Source: JAVBJN01 sp031546985
GTDB lineage: Bacteria > Bacteroidota > Bacteroidia > Chitinophagales > Chitinophagaceae
Length of the DNA stretch: 64,000 bases
Assembly: GCA_031546985.1 (NCBI GenBank)
Contig: JAVBJN010000016.1
Location: 53,713 to 117,712, forward strand
Direction: 5' to 3'
The notes beneath the pieces were generated by a model that worked only from the letters and a program-made list of their open reading frames with translations, was not told where the DNA came from and searched no databases. Both the position numbers and the translations under genes were made by a program. Below, piece after piece: positions 45,076 to 54,191 of this stretch. Position 1 is the stretch's first letter, and each line of letters starts with the position of its first letter.

Positions 45076-46131
45076 TTAATTCGATTGGGCGGTATACAAT
45101 AAAGGAGAATATTCTTTTACGGTGTTGACAAACGCACGGGCGTGATCTACCGGCACGTTGGGCAAAATACCATGACCCAGGTTGGCAATATGTCGGTTGG
45201 GACCAAAAGCCTGCAACATCGCTTTTACTTCTTTCTCAATTACAGGAATAGGGGAAAGGAGTTTGGCCGGGTCAAAATTGCCTTGTAATGTAATGTTGCT
45301 GCCTGCAAATTTGCGGGCCATTTCTGGCGATACACACCAGTCAATGCCCAGTCCATGCGCGCCTGTAGCCGCCATGCTTTCGAGAGAGTGCCATGTGCCT
45401 TTGGCGAATACAATAACAGGTACTTCGTCTTTAAGCGCCGCTACAATCTTGCGAATATATTTCAGTGATATGTTTTCAAAATCACCAGGGCTCAGCAGTC
45501 CGCCCCAGCTGTCAAAGATCTGGATGGTATCGGCACCCGCAGCCACCTGGCCTTTGAGGTAAGCGATGGTGGTATCGGTAATCATTTGCAGCAACTGGTG
45601 CGCCAGCTCTGGTTGGGTATAGCAGAACGCCTTAGCCTCGTCGAATGTTTTGGAACCCTTACCTTGTACCATGTAGCACAGCAGTGTCCACGGGGCACCG
45701 GCAAAACCAATGAGCGGCACACGGCCATTCAGCTCCCGTTTAATCAGTTTAATAGCGTCGAAAACATAACCCAGTGTTTCGTTTACATCGGGAATGCGCA
45801 CCCGGTTCATATCCTGTGCCGTTTTAATAGGGTCGGGGAGTATGGGACCTTTGCTTTCGATCAGTTGCACTTCGAGGCCCATGGCCTGCGGCACTACCAG
45901 GATATCGGAAAAAAGAATGGCAGCATCAACGCCTACAATATCTACCGGCTGAAGGGTAATTTCGCAAGCCAGCTCAGGCGTCTGGCAGCGCTCAAAGAAG
46001 CCGTATTTGGCGCGAAGGGTCATGTATTCGGGCAAATATCTTCCAGCCTGTCGCATCATCCATACAGGTGTACGTTCGGTTTTTTCTCCGCTCAGGGTTC
46101 GTAACAACAGGTCGTTGTGCAAGGTGCTCAT
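45076..46131 (-). CDS. hemE: Uroporphyrinogen III decarboxylase
   Basis: A 351-aa enzyme. Signatures PVWMMRQAGRYLPEY near the start (substrate-binding Arg), FSDILVVPQAMGLEV, and GFAGAPWTLLCYM are typical. It overlaps hemD by 4 nt (ATGA), which implies coupling. Confidence 0.96.
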   Translation of the reverse strand: MSTLHNDLLLRTLSGEKTERTPVWMMRQAGRYLPEYMTLRAKYGFFERCQTPELACEITLQPVDIVGVDAAILFSDILVVPQAMGLEVQLIESKGPILPDPIKTAQDMNRVRIPDVNETLGYVFDAIKLIKRELNGRVPLIGFAGAPWTLLCYMVQGKGSKTFDEAKAFCYTQPELAHQLLQMITDTTIAYLKGQVAAGADTIQIFDSWGGLLSPGDFENISLKYIRKIVAALKDEVPVIVFAKGTWHSLESMAATGAHGLGIDWCVSPEMARKFAGSNITLQGNFDPAKLLSPIPVIEKEVKAMLQAFGPNRHIANLGHGILPNVPVDHARAFVNTVKEYSPLLYTAQSN

Positions 46132-46844
46132 GCAATAGATTTAAGACTGTGTAAGTATTCGATGGCTGTAGTTACCAGTGCGGATTTGCCCACACCGGTA
46201 TTTACGATGATTGTATTGTTGCTGTACCGTCTCAACGCGTCGGCGGTGGTTTGGCCAATGGCAAACAGCACAGTAGAGGGTGAAACGGTGTTGATGCTGA
46301 AAAAACTTTCGGCAGCGCTGGGACTACTGAACAGGATGCCATCGTAGGTTTTATGAATCACCGACGGATGCAGTTCGGTATGGTACACCACCAGTTCCCG
46401 AACGGGAATGCCGGCATTGGGGAGTGTGGTGGGTATAATATCGCGGCGCAGGTTACCGCAGAAGAAAGTTACTTCTGGTAATTGCAGCTGTATGATCTGC
46501 TCGCTGAGTGTGGCCGCATCCGGCGCCTGGGCTACTATTTTGTCTTCGCCAAACAAACGGCAAGCGCGTTCTCCGGTTTCGCCAGAGAGGGAGCAGATTT
46601 TCCAGTGTTCGGGAATATGGTCAATGGCGCCGGCAATGGCTTTAACCGCCGCCGGGCTGGTAAACACCACGAATAAAGATTGATTGCTTAATGTCAGAAT
46701 CTGGTTCAGCAAAGCCGGGTCTTGTAACGTTGTAGTCTGTATAAAAGGCACGGTATCTAACCGGATGCCTTCGTTTGCAGCCTTGTCGGTAAGTAGTCCG
46801 GGTAATTCCGACGTGGATAATATGGCATAATTAGAGTCCAGCAT
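46128..46844 (-). CDS. hemD: Uroporphyrinogen III synthase
   Basis: A 238-aa protein, weakly conserved as usual for HemD: two-lobed fold, with FVVFTSPAAVKAI, TFFCGNLRRDIIPTTL and DGILFSSPSAAESFF, then FAIGQTTADALR. The identity is backed by overlap with hemC (14 nt) and hemE (4 nt). It cyclises hydroxymethylbilane. Confidence 0.9.
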   Translation of the reverse strand: MLDSNYAILSTSELPGLLTDKAANEGIRLDTVPFIQTTTLQDPALLNQILTLSNQSLFVVFTSPAAVKAIAGAIDHIPEHWKICSLSGETGERACRLFGEDKIVAQAPDAATLSEQIIQLQLPEVTFFCGNLRRDIIPTTLPNAGIPVRELVVYHTELHPSVIHKTYDGILFSSPSAAESFFSINTVSPSTVLFAIGQTTADALRRYSNNTIIVNTGVGKSALVTTAIEYLHSLKSIA

Positions 46845-47754
46845 GTCTTATCGCTTCAATAAGGGCGGTACCTCCGTTTTGCAGTATTTCTTCTGCAGCC
46901 AGTACGCCCAGGTTTCCGGCATCCGCTATATGAGCCTGTTTGTCTACCGCTAGTTTGGTGGTCCCATCCAGGCTCAGCAGGTTGCCTTTAAAATGTAAGG
47001 TTCCGTTAGAAACCGAAGCGAATGCGCTGATGGGTGTAGCACATCCTCCCATTAACTTACGTAGAAAATCCCGTTCCAGTTTAGTGCAAAGGGCTGTTAT
47101 TGGGTCGTTAAAGGAGTGGCATGCGTTGTAGATGGCTTCATCTGCCGCACGGCATACGATCATGATAGCGCCCTGTGCAGGTGCAGGCAGCATCCAGTCC
47201 AGGTCTACCGATTGCTCCGGGCGCAGGTTAATACGCTCCAGGCCCGCTGCGGCAAAAATGGCGCCCTGCCAGTCGCTCTCGGCCACCTTGCGCAATCTTG
47301 TATTCACATTGCCCCGCAGGTTTTCGATGCGGTGCCCGGGATATTTGTTCCACCACTGCGCTTTGCGGCGTACACTGCTGGTGGCAATGGTAGCCGGTAG
47401 TTCGGGATGGTCCAGGAAAGCAGCATCGCCTTTATGCACCAGTATATCTTTATAAGAAGCTCTTTCGAGCACGGCAGCTTGTATAATGCCCTGCGCCAGT
47501 TGTGTAGGTACATCCTTCATGGAGTGTACTGCAATATCGCAGCGGTTGCTCAGCAAGGCAGCGTCGAGGGTTTTGGTAAATACACCCTGCACACCCATCG
47601 CGTACAAAGGCGTAACGAGGTCCAGATCGCCTTCGCTTTTAATGTGTACCAGTTCGGTAGTATGCCCGGCGTTTTCCAGCACTTGCTGAACACGGGTTGC
47701 CTGCCATAAAGCCAGCTGGCTGTCACGGGTGCCAATGCGGATGGTTGTATTCAC
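46831..47754 (-). CDS. hemC: Porphobilinogen deaminase (hydroxymethylbilane synthase)
   Basis: A 307-aa enzyme. IRIGTRDSQLALWQA, HSMKDVPTQL and the dipyrromethane-cofactor Cys in LMGGCATPI are present. It begins with GTG at 47754, whose first base is shared with the hemA stop (TAGTG), a coupling arrangement. Confidence 0.96.
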   Translation of the reverse strand: MNTTIRIGTRDSQLALWQATRVQQVLENAGHTTELVHIKSEGDLDLVTPLYAMGVQGVFTKTLDAALLSNRCDIAVHSMKDVPTQLAQGIIQAAVLERASYKDILVHKGDAAFLDHPELPATIATSSVRRKAQWWNKYPGHRIENLRGNVNTRLRKVAESDWQGAIFAAAGLERINLRPEQSVDLDWMLPAPAQGAIMIVCRAADEAIYNACHSFNDPITALCTKLERDFLRKLMGGCATPISAFASVSNGTLHFKGNLLSLDGTTKLAVDKQAHIADAGNLGVLAAEEILQNGGTALIEAIRHAGL

Positions 47755-49043
47755 TATGCTTGCGTTTGAGGATTACTGCTCAGTACTTCGCTGAAAATTT
47801 TAAGGATCAGTTCGCTTTCATCAGGGTTGCTGCGCATTTTAAGGGCCAGTTTTTCGATCATCACCTTTACCATATTGTTCGAAAACGTTTCGAGGTGTAA
47901 GGCGGCCTGCTCATCTGCTTTTTTCAGTTGGTTCATTTCCTTCTGATGCATGTCGGTGAGGTAGGTTTTGATGTGCTGCAAAGCCCAGGTGTGGCGGTTC
48001 ATGGCGTACCATTCCACACATTCGTATATATGCTCGTGAATGATGCTTTCGGCCTTAGGCACTTCTGATCTGCGTTTGCGCAGGGTTTCATCATTCACTT
48101 TTGAAATTTCGTCGATGTTGCGCAGGGTAATGCCCGGTAAGGCAGCTACGCAAGGATCAATGTTGAACGGGATAGACATATCCAGCAGCAGGCACTGGGG
48201 GTTTCCGCTAAGGTGTGCAGCGGTAATTACCGGCTCTGCTGCTCCTGTAGCCACAATAACCACATCGGCAGCGCCGCATTGTGCGGTAAGGGTTTCGTAA
48301 GCGGCAAATTGTACCTCATGCTCGAGCGCCAGGTCGGCAGCTTTGGCATCGGTACGGTTCATAATGGTAATATGGTCGGCATCGGTATAGTCTTTCAGGT
48401 TTTTCAGTGTATGCTGCCCAATTTTACCCGTGCCCACCAGCACAATACGTTTGCCTTGTAGTGTGCCCAGCGCTTCGCGCACAATTTTAATACCTGCAAA
48501 AGCTACAGATACGGTGCCCGAGGTAAGCGCAGTATGTGTTTTTACTGCTTTAGAGGCCTGAAAAGCCGTGTTTACAAAACGGTCGAGGTATTTGCCCAGC
48601 ATCTTGCGTTCGCGGGCAAAAGCCGCCGCTACGCGCATCTGGCCTACAATCTCATAATCGCCCAGTATCTGCGAATCGAGTCCGCAGGCTACCCGGAACA
48701 GGTGTTCTATAGCCTCGAGCCCTTGTTTGCGAAAGCAGATCTGGTTAAAAATATCCCGGTCGTTGCCGGTATGGGTGCAGAGAATAGATTCCAGCGCATC
48801 AAAATCGGTATGAAAACCGATCAGCTCGGTGCGGTTGCAGGTAGATAATGCAAAGAAATGACCTTTGCCAGCTTCATCCATATCGGAGAGCATGGCCGCA
48901 TGGATGGATTCACTTACCGCAAACCGTCCGCGCAGGTGCGCATCCGATTTGTGGAAATTTACCCCTGTGATGATGAGGTCGTCCAGTCCCTGTGCAATAC
49001 ATTTCATATCCATGCCCTTAGTGTTTGCAAAAGTATGTTTCAT
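47754..49043 (-). CDS. hemA: Glutamyl-tRNA reductase
   Basis: First enzyme of the C5 heme pathway. ITGVNFHKSDAHLRGRFAVS, catalytic Cys in LSTCNRTELI, NADPH-binding VLVGTGKIGQHTLKNL. The ATG at 49043 is taken (429 aa), with ATG 49013 and a longer frame to 49073 as alternatives; all precede the conserved part. It heads the minus-strand hem operon hemA-C-D-E-F-(S23)-B-(S23 remnant)-L. It diverges from hemH; a palindrome at 49130-49143 lies between. Confidence 0.95.
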   Translation of the reverse strand: MKHTFANTKGMDMKCIAQGLDDLIITGVNFHKSDAHLRGRFAVSESIHAAMLSDMDEAGKGHFFALSTCNRTELIGFHTDFDALESILCTHTGNDRDIFNQICFRKQGLEAIEHLFRVACGLDSQILGDYEIVGQMRVAAAFARERKMLGKYLDRFVNTAFQASKAVKTHTALTSGTVSVAFAGIKIVREALGTLQGKRIVLVGTGKIGQHTLKNLKDYTDADHITIMNRTDAKAADLALEHEVQFAAYETLTAQCGAADVVIVATGAAEPVITAAHLSGNPQCLLLDMSIPFNIDPCVAALPGITLRNIDEISKVNDETLRKRRSEVPKAESIIHEHIYECVEWYAMNRHTWALQHIKTYLTDMHQKEMNQLKKADEQAALHLETFSNNMVKVMIEKLALKMRSNPDESELILKIFSEVLSSNPQTQA

Positions 49044-49129
49044 ATACGCTGCAACCCTAGAAGAGGATGTCACTTAATTGTCATAATTGAAGCCGGAGAG
49101 TAGTTTGCTGAGCATTTGCATCCTTTTTT

Positions 49130-49143
49130 ATGACCAATGTCAT
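49130..49143. promoter_or_regulatory. Palindrome between hemA and hemH
   Basis: ATGAC-CAAT-GTCAT, a 5-bp-arm inverted repeat placed 87 nt from hemA and 121 nt from hemH, in the only gap of the cluster with divergent promoters. It may be an operator, for example of a Crp/Fnr-type or heme-linked regulator. Confidence 0.4.
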
Positions 49144-49225
49144 TTTTCGTTTAAAGGAGCCCGGGAAAAAGTAAATTCAACAAATAAATGACAATAGGGC
49201 CGAACTTCTGCGCAATTTGTGCGTA

Positions 49226-49233
49226 TATATTTG
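49226..49233 (+). promoter_or_regulatory. hemH -7 box
   Basis: TATATTTG matches TAnnTTTG and would start a transcript ~25 nt before the hemH ATG. No clear -33 TTTG was found. Confidence 0.55.
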
Positions 49234-49263
49234 CGGGTTTCCCAAAATGCCCGCTCCCAGCTT

Positions 49264-50313
49264 ATGACCCAACAGACAGACACCGGATATATATTGATGA
49301 ACCTGGGCTCACCTGATTCCTGCGGGGTACCGGATGTGCGCAAGTATCTGCACGAGTTCCTGATGGACGAAAAAGTGATCGATTATCCCTACATCTTTCG
49401 CAAGCTGCTGGTAGATGGTATTATCGTAAGGTTTCGTGCGCCAAAATCTGCACATGCTTACCAGTCGGTCTGGTTGCCGGAGGGGTCTCCGCTTATTGTG
49501 CTTACCAGGCAGTTGCAGCAAGCTGTGCAACCATTGATGGATGGCCCGGTAGAGATTGGTATGCGGTATGGTAACCCTTCGATGAAAGCAGCGTACGATG
49601 CATTGCTGCAAAAAAATCCCAACCTTAAAAGGGTAGTAGTGTACCCGTTATACCCGCATTATGCCATGAGCAGTTACGAAACGGCTTACCAGCATGCGGA
49701 GAAAGTATACAAGCAAGGTAATTACGCTTTTGAACTGAGCATTGTAAAGCCGGTGTATGACGATGAGATCTACATCAACGCCCTGGCCGATAGCATGCGG
49801 CCTTATCTGTACCAGGCATACGACAAGATTATTTTCAGTTACCACGGTGTGCCCGAAAGGCATATTTATAAAGGAGACTGTACCGGTACGCATTGTCTTA
49901 AGACCAATGATTGCTGCAACGTTGCTTCCAAAGCGCATGAATTCTGCTACCGCCACCAGGTAACCCGCACCACACAATTGGTTGCGGACAAGCTGGGTAT
50001 TCCTGCTGGTAAATATGAACTCACTTTTCAATCCCGCCTGGGCCGCGAAAAATGGCTTACGCCTTATACCGCGCAGCGCATGAGCGAACTACCCGGCGAA
50101 GGCACCAAAAAGATCCTGATCGTGTGCCCCGCATTTGTGAGCGACTGTCTGGAAACCCTGGAAGAAATTGCGGTAGAGAATAAAGATATTTTTACCAAAG
50201 CCGGTGGCGATGCCTTTACGATGATTCCCTGCCTCAATACCCATGAGTCGTGGGTTAAAGCCGTGGCGCATTATTTTAAGCATATGGAGCAGTATAGCTT
50301 GGCAACGGCTTAA
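49264..50313 (+). CDS. hemH: Ferrochelatase
   Basis: A 349-aa enzyme inserting Fe2+ into protoporphyrin IX. Family motifs: GYILMNLGSPDS, VVVYPLYPHYAMSSYE, FSYHGVPERH (catalytic His), TFQSRLGREKWLTPYT, and CPAFVSDCLETLEEI. ATG 49264 (MTQQTDTG) is chosen over ATG 49219 because the -7 box lies between them. A Cys-rich stretch (GDCTGTHCLKTNDCCN) follows the His motif and could hold a metal or Fe-S site. Confidence 0.95.
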   Translation: MTQQTDTGYILMNLGSPDSCGVPDVRKYLHEFLMDEKVIDYPYIFRKLLVDGIIVRFRAPKSAHAYQSVWLPEGSPLIVLTRQLQQAVQPLMDGPVEIGMRYGNPSMKAAYDALLQKNPNLKRVVVYPLYPHYAMSSYETAYQHAEKVYKQGNYAFELSIVKPVYDDEIYINALADSMRPYLYQAYDKIIFSYHGVPERHIYKGDCTGTHCLKTNDCCNVASKAHEFCYRHQVTRTTQLVADKLGIPAGKYELTFQSRLGREKWLTPYTAQRMSELPGEGTKKILIVCPAFVSDCLETLEEIAVENKDIFTKAGGDAFTMIPCLNTHESWVKAVAHYFKHMEQYSLATA

Positions 50314-50962
50314 TTGTAAAGCTCCCAAAGTTTTAATTGAATAAGATTAAGCCTTTCTGTTGCGGTTTGGGGTGCCAGGTGCGCGCTAATCCATTCTTCG
50401 AAATAGGGATGGGCCAGCAAGGTTGCAAAGTTTTCTTTTAGATAACCGGCAACAGACGTTTCAGCATCTTTCAGTTCTTCCCAGATGGTAGCCCGGTTAT
50501 CCAGAATAAAAACAATGTCTTCAAAATCGGAGCTTGTTCTTCCATCCTTTTAGCCCCGGCTTTTAAAGGTTTCAAGTTTACTGCCTTTGTTACAGCAGGG
50601 TATAAGGGTACAATGCTATGTCCCTTATGGTTGCCCATCCCATCGGGCCATACCAGGGCCTGTTCACTATGAAAATGTTTGTCAATAGCAGGATGGCTAT
50701 ATGCGGTTGGAACACCTCTTTCTATTCCCCCTGGAGTTACCGGAAAAACATAACGGATGCCGTATTACAGAAATTCGAGCAGCGATTGTTTGTAAACGTT
50801 TTTCTTAGAAGCGTCGATCAACCCAGCCGCAAAACTTCTTTCCAACGAACCTGTGATCTCCGCCGGGCTTAGATACAATAGCCGCGCAAGATCTTTGTTC
50901 AGCCATTTTTGATCTCCGAACAGAATAATCCTGAGCAGGACTACAACATCTTGTGGGCGCAT
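50310..50962 (-). pseudogene. Decayed HTH antitoxin-like gene fused to nucleotidyltransferase toxin tail
   Basis: From ATG 50962 the frame reads MRPQDVVVLLRIILFGDQ, KDLARLLYLSPAEITGSLERS and LLEFL, then an in-frame TAA where Glu or Gln is expected, then YGIRYVFPVTPGGIERGVPTAY continues in the same frame. This is a winged-helix protein family of toxin-antitoxin type. The frame loses homology near 50545. In another frame, DFEDIVFILDNRATIWEEL and EEWISAHLAPQ follow to a stop at 50310, like the C-terminus of an AbiEii-type nucleotidyltransferase. A deletion seems to have joined the two remnants. The last 4 nt overlap the hemH stop. Confidence 0.8.
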
Positions 50963-51095
50963 GCCATTGTGCGTAAGCATATGTAAATATGGCGAATTTT
51001 ACAATTTACGATTCATGAATCGTGAATTTAATAATATGATTGTCGCATTTCTAACCAACATACATTCCGCAATAATATTCCTGTTCATTTTTCGC

Positions 51096-51132
51096 TGCGT
51101 AAATAGGTTACGCACCAAAAACATAATCTTTG
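51096..51132 (+). promoter_or_regulatory. Palindromic promoter, copy 6 (rmuC)
   Basis: TGCGTAA-ATAGG-TTACGCA at 51096-51114 is a perfect dyad. The -7 box TAATCTTTG (51124-51132) has one extra base or starts one position later (AATCTTTG). The rmuC ATG is 16 nt after the box, so the leader is very short. Confidence 0.85.
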
Positions 51133-51147
51133 TGCAAACACAAAGTT

Positions 51148-52479
51148 ATGTGGCTATACATCATAATAGCAGCGCTGGTTACAGCAACGCTTACCTATAC
51201 CATTGTACAATTACTGAACCGGGGCAAGCTGGTGCCAATGGCCGATAAGCTGGAGCTGGACAGGCAAATTCTGCAATTGAAAACCCAGTATGCCGGTGCC
51301 GAGGCCAAAGAAAAGACTGCTTTGCAGCAGGTTGAATTCCAGCAAAAGCAATTACAACAGCAACAACAGCAGCTGGTGCAGTTGCATGCCGACCGTGCCG
51401 CATTGCAATCGCAGCTGGCGGGTAGCAGGGAGCAGGTGGTGCAGCATAAAGAAGATATGGAGCAGCTGGGCGAGCGGTTTGAGCAGCAGTTCCGGTTGCT
51501 GGCGCAGAACATTCTCGAAGACAAATCCCGCCAGTTTGAGCAGCAGCAGGAAACCCAGTTTCAGCGCTTGTTAGATCCTTTGCGCGAAAACCTGAAACAG
51601 TTTAAAGAGCAGGTCGAAAAATCGTACAAAACCGAGTCGGACGACCGTATCTCTATGCGGGAGCAGATCCGCCACATGATGCAACTGAACAAAACCCTGA
51701 GCGATGAAGCGCAAAACCTTACCCGTGCGCTAAAAGGCCAGGTAAAAGCGCAGGGCAACTGGGGCGAGATGATTCTCGAAAGCATATTGGAGTATTCTGG
51801 CTTGCAGAAAAACCGCCAGTATTTTGTACAGGTGCGCGACGAAAACCATGAGGGGCGCATCATTCAGCCCGATGTGGTGGTGAAATACCCCGACAACCGG
51901 GCTATTGTAATCGACTCCAAAGTATCGCTGGTGCACTTTGAACGCTATAATACGACAGATGATAAGCAGGAGCAGGCGCAGCAACTGGAACTCATGCACC
52001 GCTCTGTAAAAGCGCATATCGACGGGCTTAGTGCTAAAAAATACCAGGATGTGACCGATGCGCTCGATTTTGTGATGTTGTTTGTGCCTGTAGAGGCCGC
52101 TTATATAGCCGTATTGCAGCACGATGCCAGTTTGTGGCAATATGCTTACAAAAAGAAGATTTTGCTGATTAGTCCTACCAACCTGATAGCCGCGCTTAAG
52201 CTGGTAAACGACCTCTGGCAGCGCGATGCGATAACCCGCAATGCTATGCAGATAGCCGACCGGGCCGGTAAACTGCATCAAAAGTTGCTGGGCTTTATGG
52301 ACAATATGCAAAAGGTAGGCGAGCAGATCGAAAAGGCGCACCAAACCTGGAACAGCGCCCACCGCCAGTTAAGCGAAGGAAAAGGAAACCTGGTGTACCA
52401 GGCCGAGAAGTTAAGAGGATTGCAGCAGGGGCAGGCAGCGGTAGAAGAAATATTACCGTCTCAGCTGGCCGAAGATTAG
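51148..52479 (+). CDS. rmuC: DNA recombination protein RmuC
   Basis: A 443-aa protein. An N-terminal membrane helix (MWLYIIIAALVTATLTY) is followed by a Gln-rich coiled coil (~30-150) and the RmuC nuclease-like domain: QGNWGEMILESILEYSGL, PDVVVKYPDNRAIVIDSKVSL and FVPVEAAY. RmuC limits inversions at repeats in E. coli and is often damage-linked. The start ATG 51148 is used because the promoter ends at 51132. It is monocistronic, closed by a strong terminator. Confidence 0.95.
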   Translation: MWLYIIIAALVTATLTYTIVQLLNRGKLVPMADKLELDRQILQLKTQYAGAEAKEKTALQQVEFQQKQLQQQQQQLVQLHADRAALQSQLAGSREQVVQHKEDMEQLGERFEQQFRLLAQNILEDKSRQFEQQQETQFQRLLDPLRENLKQFKEQVEKSYKTESDDRISMREQIRHMMQLNKTLSDEAQNLTRALKGQVKAQGNWGEMILESILEYSGLQKNRQYFVQVRDENHEGRIIQPDVVVKYPDNRAIVIDSKVSLVHFERYNTTDDKQEQAQQLELMHRSVKAHIDGLSAKKYQDVTDALDFVMLFVPVEAAYIAVLQHDASLWQYAYKKKILLISPTNLIAALKLVNDLWQRDAITRNAMQIADRAGKLHQKLLGFMDNMQKVGEQIEKAHQTWNSAHRQLSEGKGNLVYQAEKLRGLQQGQAAVEEILPSQLAED

Positions 52480-52499
52480 CCTGCTTTGTAAAGAAAATA

Positions 52500-52531
52500 G
52501 GGTCAACCGGACTATGACGTCCGGTTGACCC
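52500..52531. terminator. Terminator after rmuC
   Basis: GGGTCAACCGGAC (52500-52512) and GTCCGGTTGACCC (52519-52531), perfect 13-bp stem, loop TATGAC, followed by GTTTAAAG. Confidence 0.85.
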
Positions 52532-52563
52532 GTTTAAAGAGTGTATGTTTCGGCAGCGGCCGT

Positions 52564-52806
52564 TTAGTTTTTATGCACAATAAATACAAAAGGCCTGTCA
52601 GAAGAAGACCGTAAGGCTTCAATGATCATCCAGCGGTTTTTAACCCGCGTGTGTTTGTTCAGGTTCAATACTTCGCAGTACTCTGCCTGTACTTCGGGAT
52701 GGTCGTACTCCAATAGAAAGTTATCGAGCTTTCTTGCTTCAGCTTCGTAATCTTCCATGGAATGAATGTTCGGCGACAAAATCAATAAGTTCCTTTCCAT
52801 GGCCAT
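52564..52806 (-). CDS. Hypothetical 80-aa protein
   Basis: Not recognised. Acidic and helical in the first half (NIHSMEDYEAEARKLDNFLLEY), with a strand-rich end (RWMIIEALR, PFVFIVHKN). No membrane or signal segment. It may start at the second ATG (MERNLL), two codons later. It faces rmuC across a terminator and lies next to a small lipoprotein gene. Confidence 0.65.
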   Translation of the reverse strand: MAMERNLLILSPNIHSMEDYEAEARKLDNFLLEYDHPEVQAEYCEVLNLNKHTRVKNRWMIIEALRSSSDRPFVFIVHKN

Positions 52807-52818
52807 CGTTTTTAAGAG

Positions 52819-52950
52819 TTAAAAAGGTGCTCTTTTTTTATCCGGGCATCCGCAACCTAAACTTCCTTTTTGCTGCGTTTTGCAGGCTGTTGTACCCGCC
52901 GCTACTCCGATCATTAATAACGCAATCAAAAACCATTTCGTTGCTTTCAT
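52819..52950 (-). CDS. Small lipoprotein, 43 aa
   Basis: Reading from ATG 52950: MKATKWFLIALLMIGVAAG, lipobox GTTAC, then KTQQKGSLGCGCPDKKRAPF. The lipid-bearing Cys is near residue 23, leaving a ~20-residue mature tail with a Cys-Gly-Cys pair that may bind metal. A longer in-frame ORF to 53118 exists but the signal peptide marks the start. Function unknown. Confidence 0.65.
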   Translation of the reverse strand: MKATKWFLIALLMIGVAAGTTACKTQQKGSLGCGCPDKKRAPF

Positions 52951-53081
52951 GCTGCTCTGTTTGTTTTGTGCCTCCGGGTACTTAGAAATCAAAGGTTTAT
53001 AAAAACCATGCGCTGTTGCACCCTTCTGCTTATTATCTTTACCAAGGTAAAAATAAGTAATTCCGGCATTCAAACTATCGC

Positions 53082-54167
53082 ATGTCCTTTGCAAAAAAAC
53101 ACATATTAATTGCGCCACTCGATTGGGGGCTGGGTCATGCGGCCCGGTGTGTACCCATAGTAAAGCAATTGCTGTGCCGGAATGCCAGGGTTACCATAGC
53201 CGCAGAAGGGCTGCATCTGGCCCTGCTGGAGCGGGAATTGCCAGGCTGTGCTTTTGTATCGCTGCCGGGTTATGGCATTACCTATGGCAAAACAGCCGCA
53301 GGTACCAGCCTTAAAATAACCCTGCAAGTGCCTAAAATACTCAAGGCCATAAAACGGGAGCAGCAATGGCTGGATGAGCGTATGGGCTTGCTGAAACCCG
53401 ATATCATCATCAGCGATAACCGTTATGGTTTCCGGCATGTGGCTGTGCCTTCGGTGTTTATTACCCACCAGCTTACCATCGCATCTCCCTTTGGGCGCTT
53501 GTCAGAAACGGTGCTGCGACAGATGAATTACCGTTTTGTATCCAAATTTGACCGGTGTTGGGTACCCGATCTGGATACGCCACCTGGTTTAAGTGGCATG
53601 TTGGGGCATCCTTCCCATTTGCCGGATAATACCCGCTACATTGGTCCGCAGAGCCGTTTTGAAAGAGTACAGACCGGCGGTGAAAAACAATACGATCTGC
53701 TGTGTATCCTTTCTGGCCCGGAGCCGCAACGCAGCATTTGGGAAACCAAATTGCTGGAGCAATTACTGCATTCCAATTACAAGGCAGTGGTAGTAGGCGG
53801 TACTTCCAAATTTTTTCAGCAAAACCTGCCCGGTCATATTCAATACTTCTCCAGCCTGGACGGGGCTGCTTTGCAAAGTTTTATGCAGCAAAGCCGGTTG
53901 GTACTCAGCCGCTGCGGCTACAGTACGGTGATGGATATGTATGCCAGTGGAATGCCCTGCATACTGGTGCCTACGCCCGGACAAACCGAACAGGAATACC
54001 TGGCCGCGCATTTACGCAAGCACCAGTTGTTTTACTCCGTTGCACAGCAAGACCTCAATCTCTCCCGCGATATTGCCGCAGCCCAGTCTTTTTATAAACC
54101 GGGTTTTACACCACCACCGCAACAATTGTTAGAAGAGGCGCTGGACGATTTGTGGCGTATCGTTTAA
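53082..54167 (+). CDS. Glycosyltransferase, GT28/MurG-like
   Basis: A 361-aa protein. The N-lobe begins KHILIAPLDWGLGHAARCVPI, with the Gly-rich loop GLGHAAR of GT-B enzymes, and the C-lobe has SRCGYSTVMDMYASGMPCILVPTPGQTEQEYLA, the nucleotide-sugar-binding motif. Nucleotide donor and acceptor are unknown; such proteins in Bacteroidetes often have a role in surface-glycan or glycolipid assembly. It precedes an EamA transporter gene by 24 nt. Confidence 0.88.
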   Translation: MSFAKKHILIAPLDWGLGHAARCVPIVKQLLCRNARVTIAAEGLHLALLERELPGCAFVSLPGYGITYGKTAAGTSLKITLQVPKILKAIKREQQWLDERMGLLKPDIIISDNRYGFRHVAVPSVFITHQLTIASPFGRLSETVLRQMNYRFVSKFDRCWVPDLDTPPGLSGMLGHPSHLPDNTRYIGPQSRFERVQTGGEKQYDLLCILSGPEPQRSIWETKLLEQLLHSNYKAVVVGGTSKFFQQNLPGHIQYFSSLDGAALQSFMQQSRLVLSRCGYSTVMDMYASGMPCILVPTPGQTEQEYLAAHLRKHQLFYSVAQQDLNLSRDIAAAQSFYKPGFTPPPQQLLEEALDDLWRIV

Positions 54168-54191
54168 CTTCGCGGCCTCAATAGTCCGTTT

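Noticed and set aside
50618..50872. Plus-strand ORF of 84 aa
   Set aside because: Antisense to the decayed winged-helix gene, with no family match.
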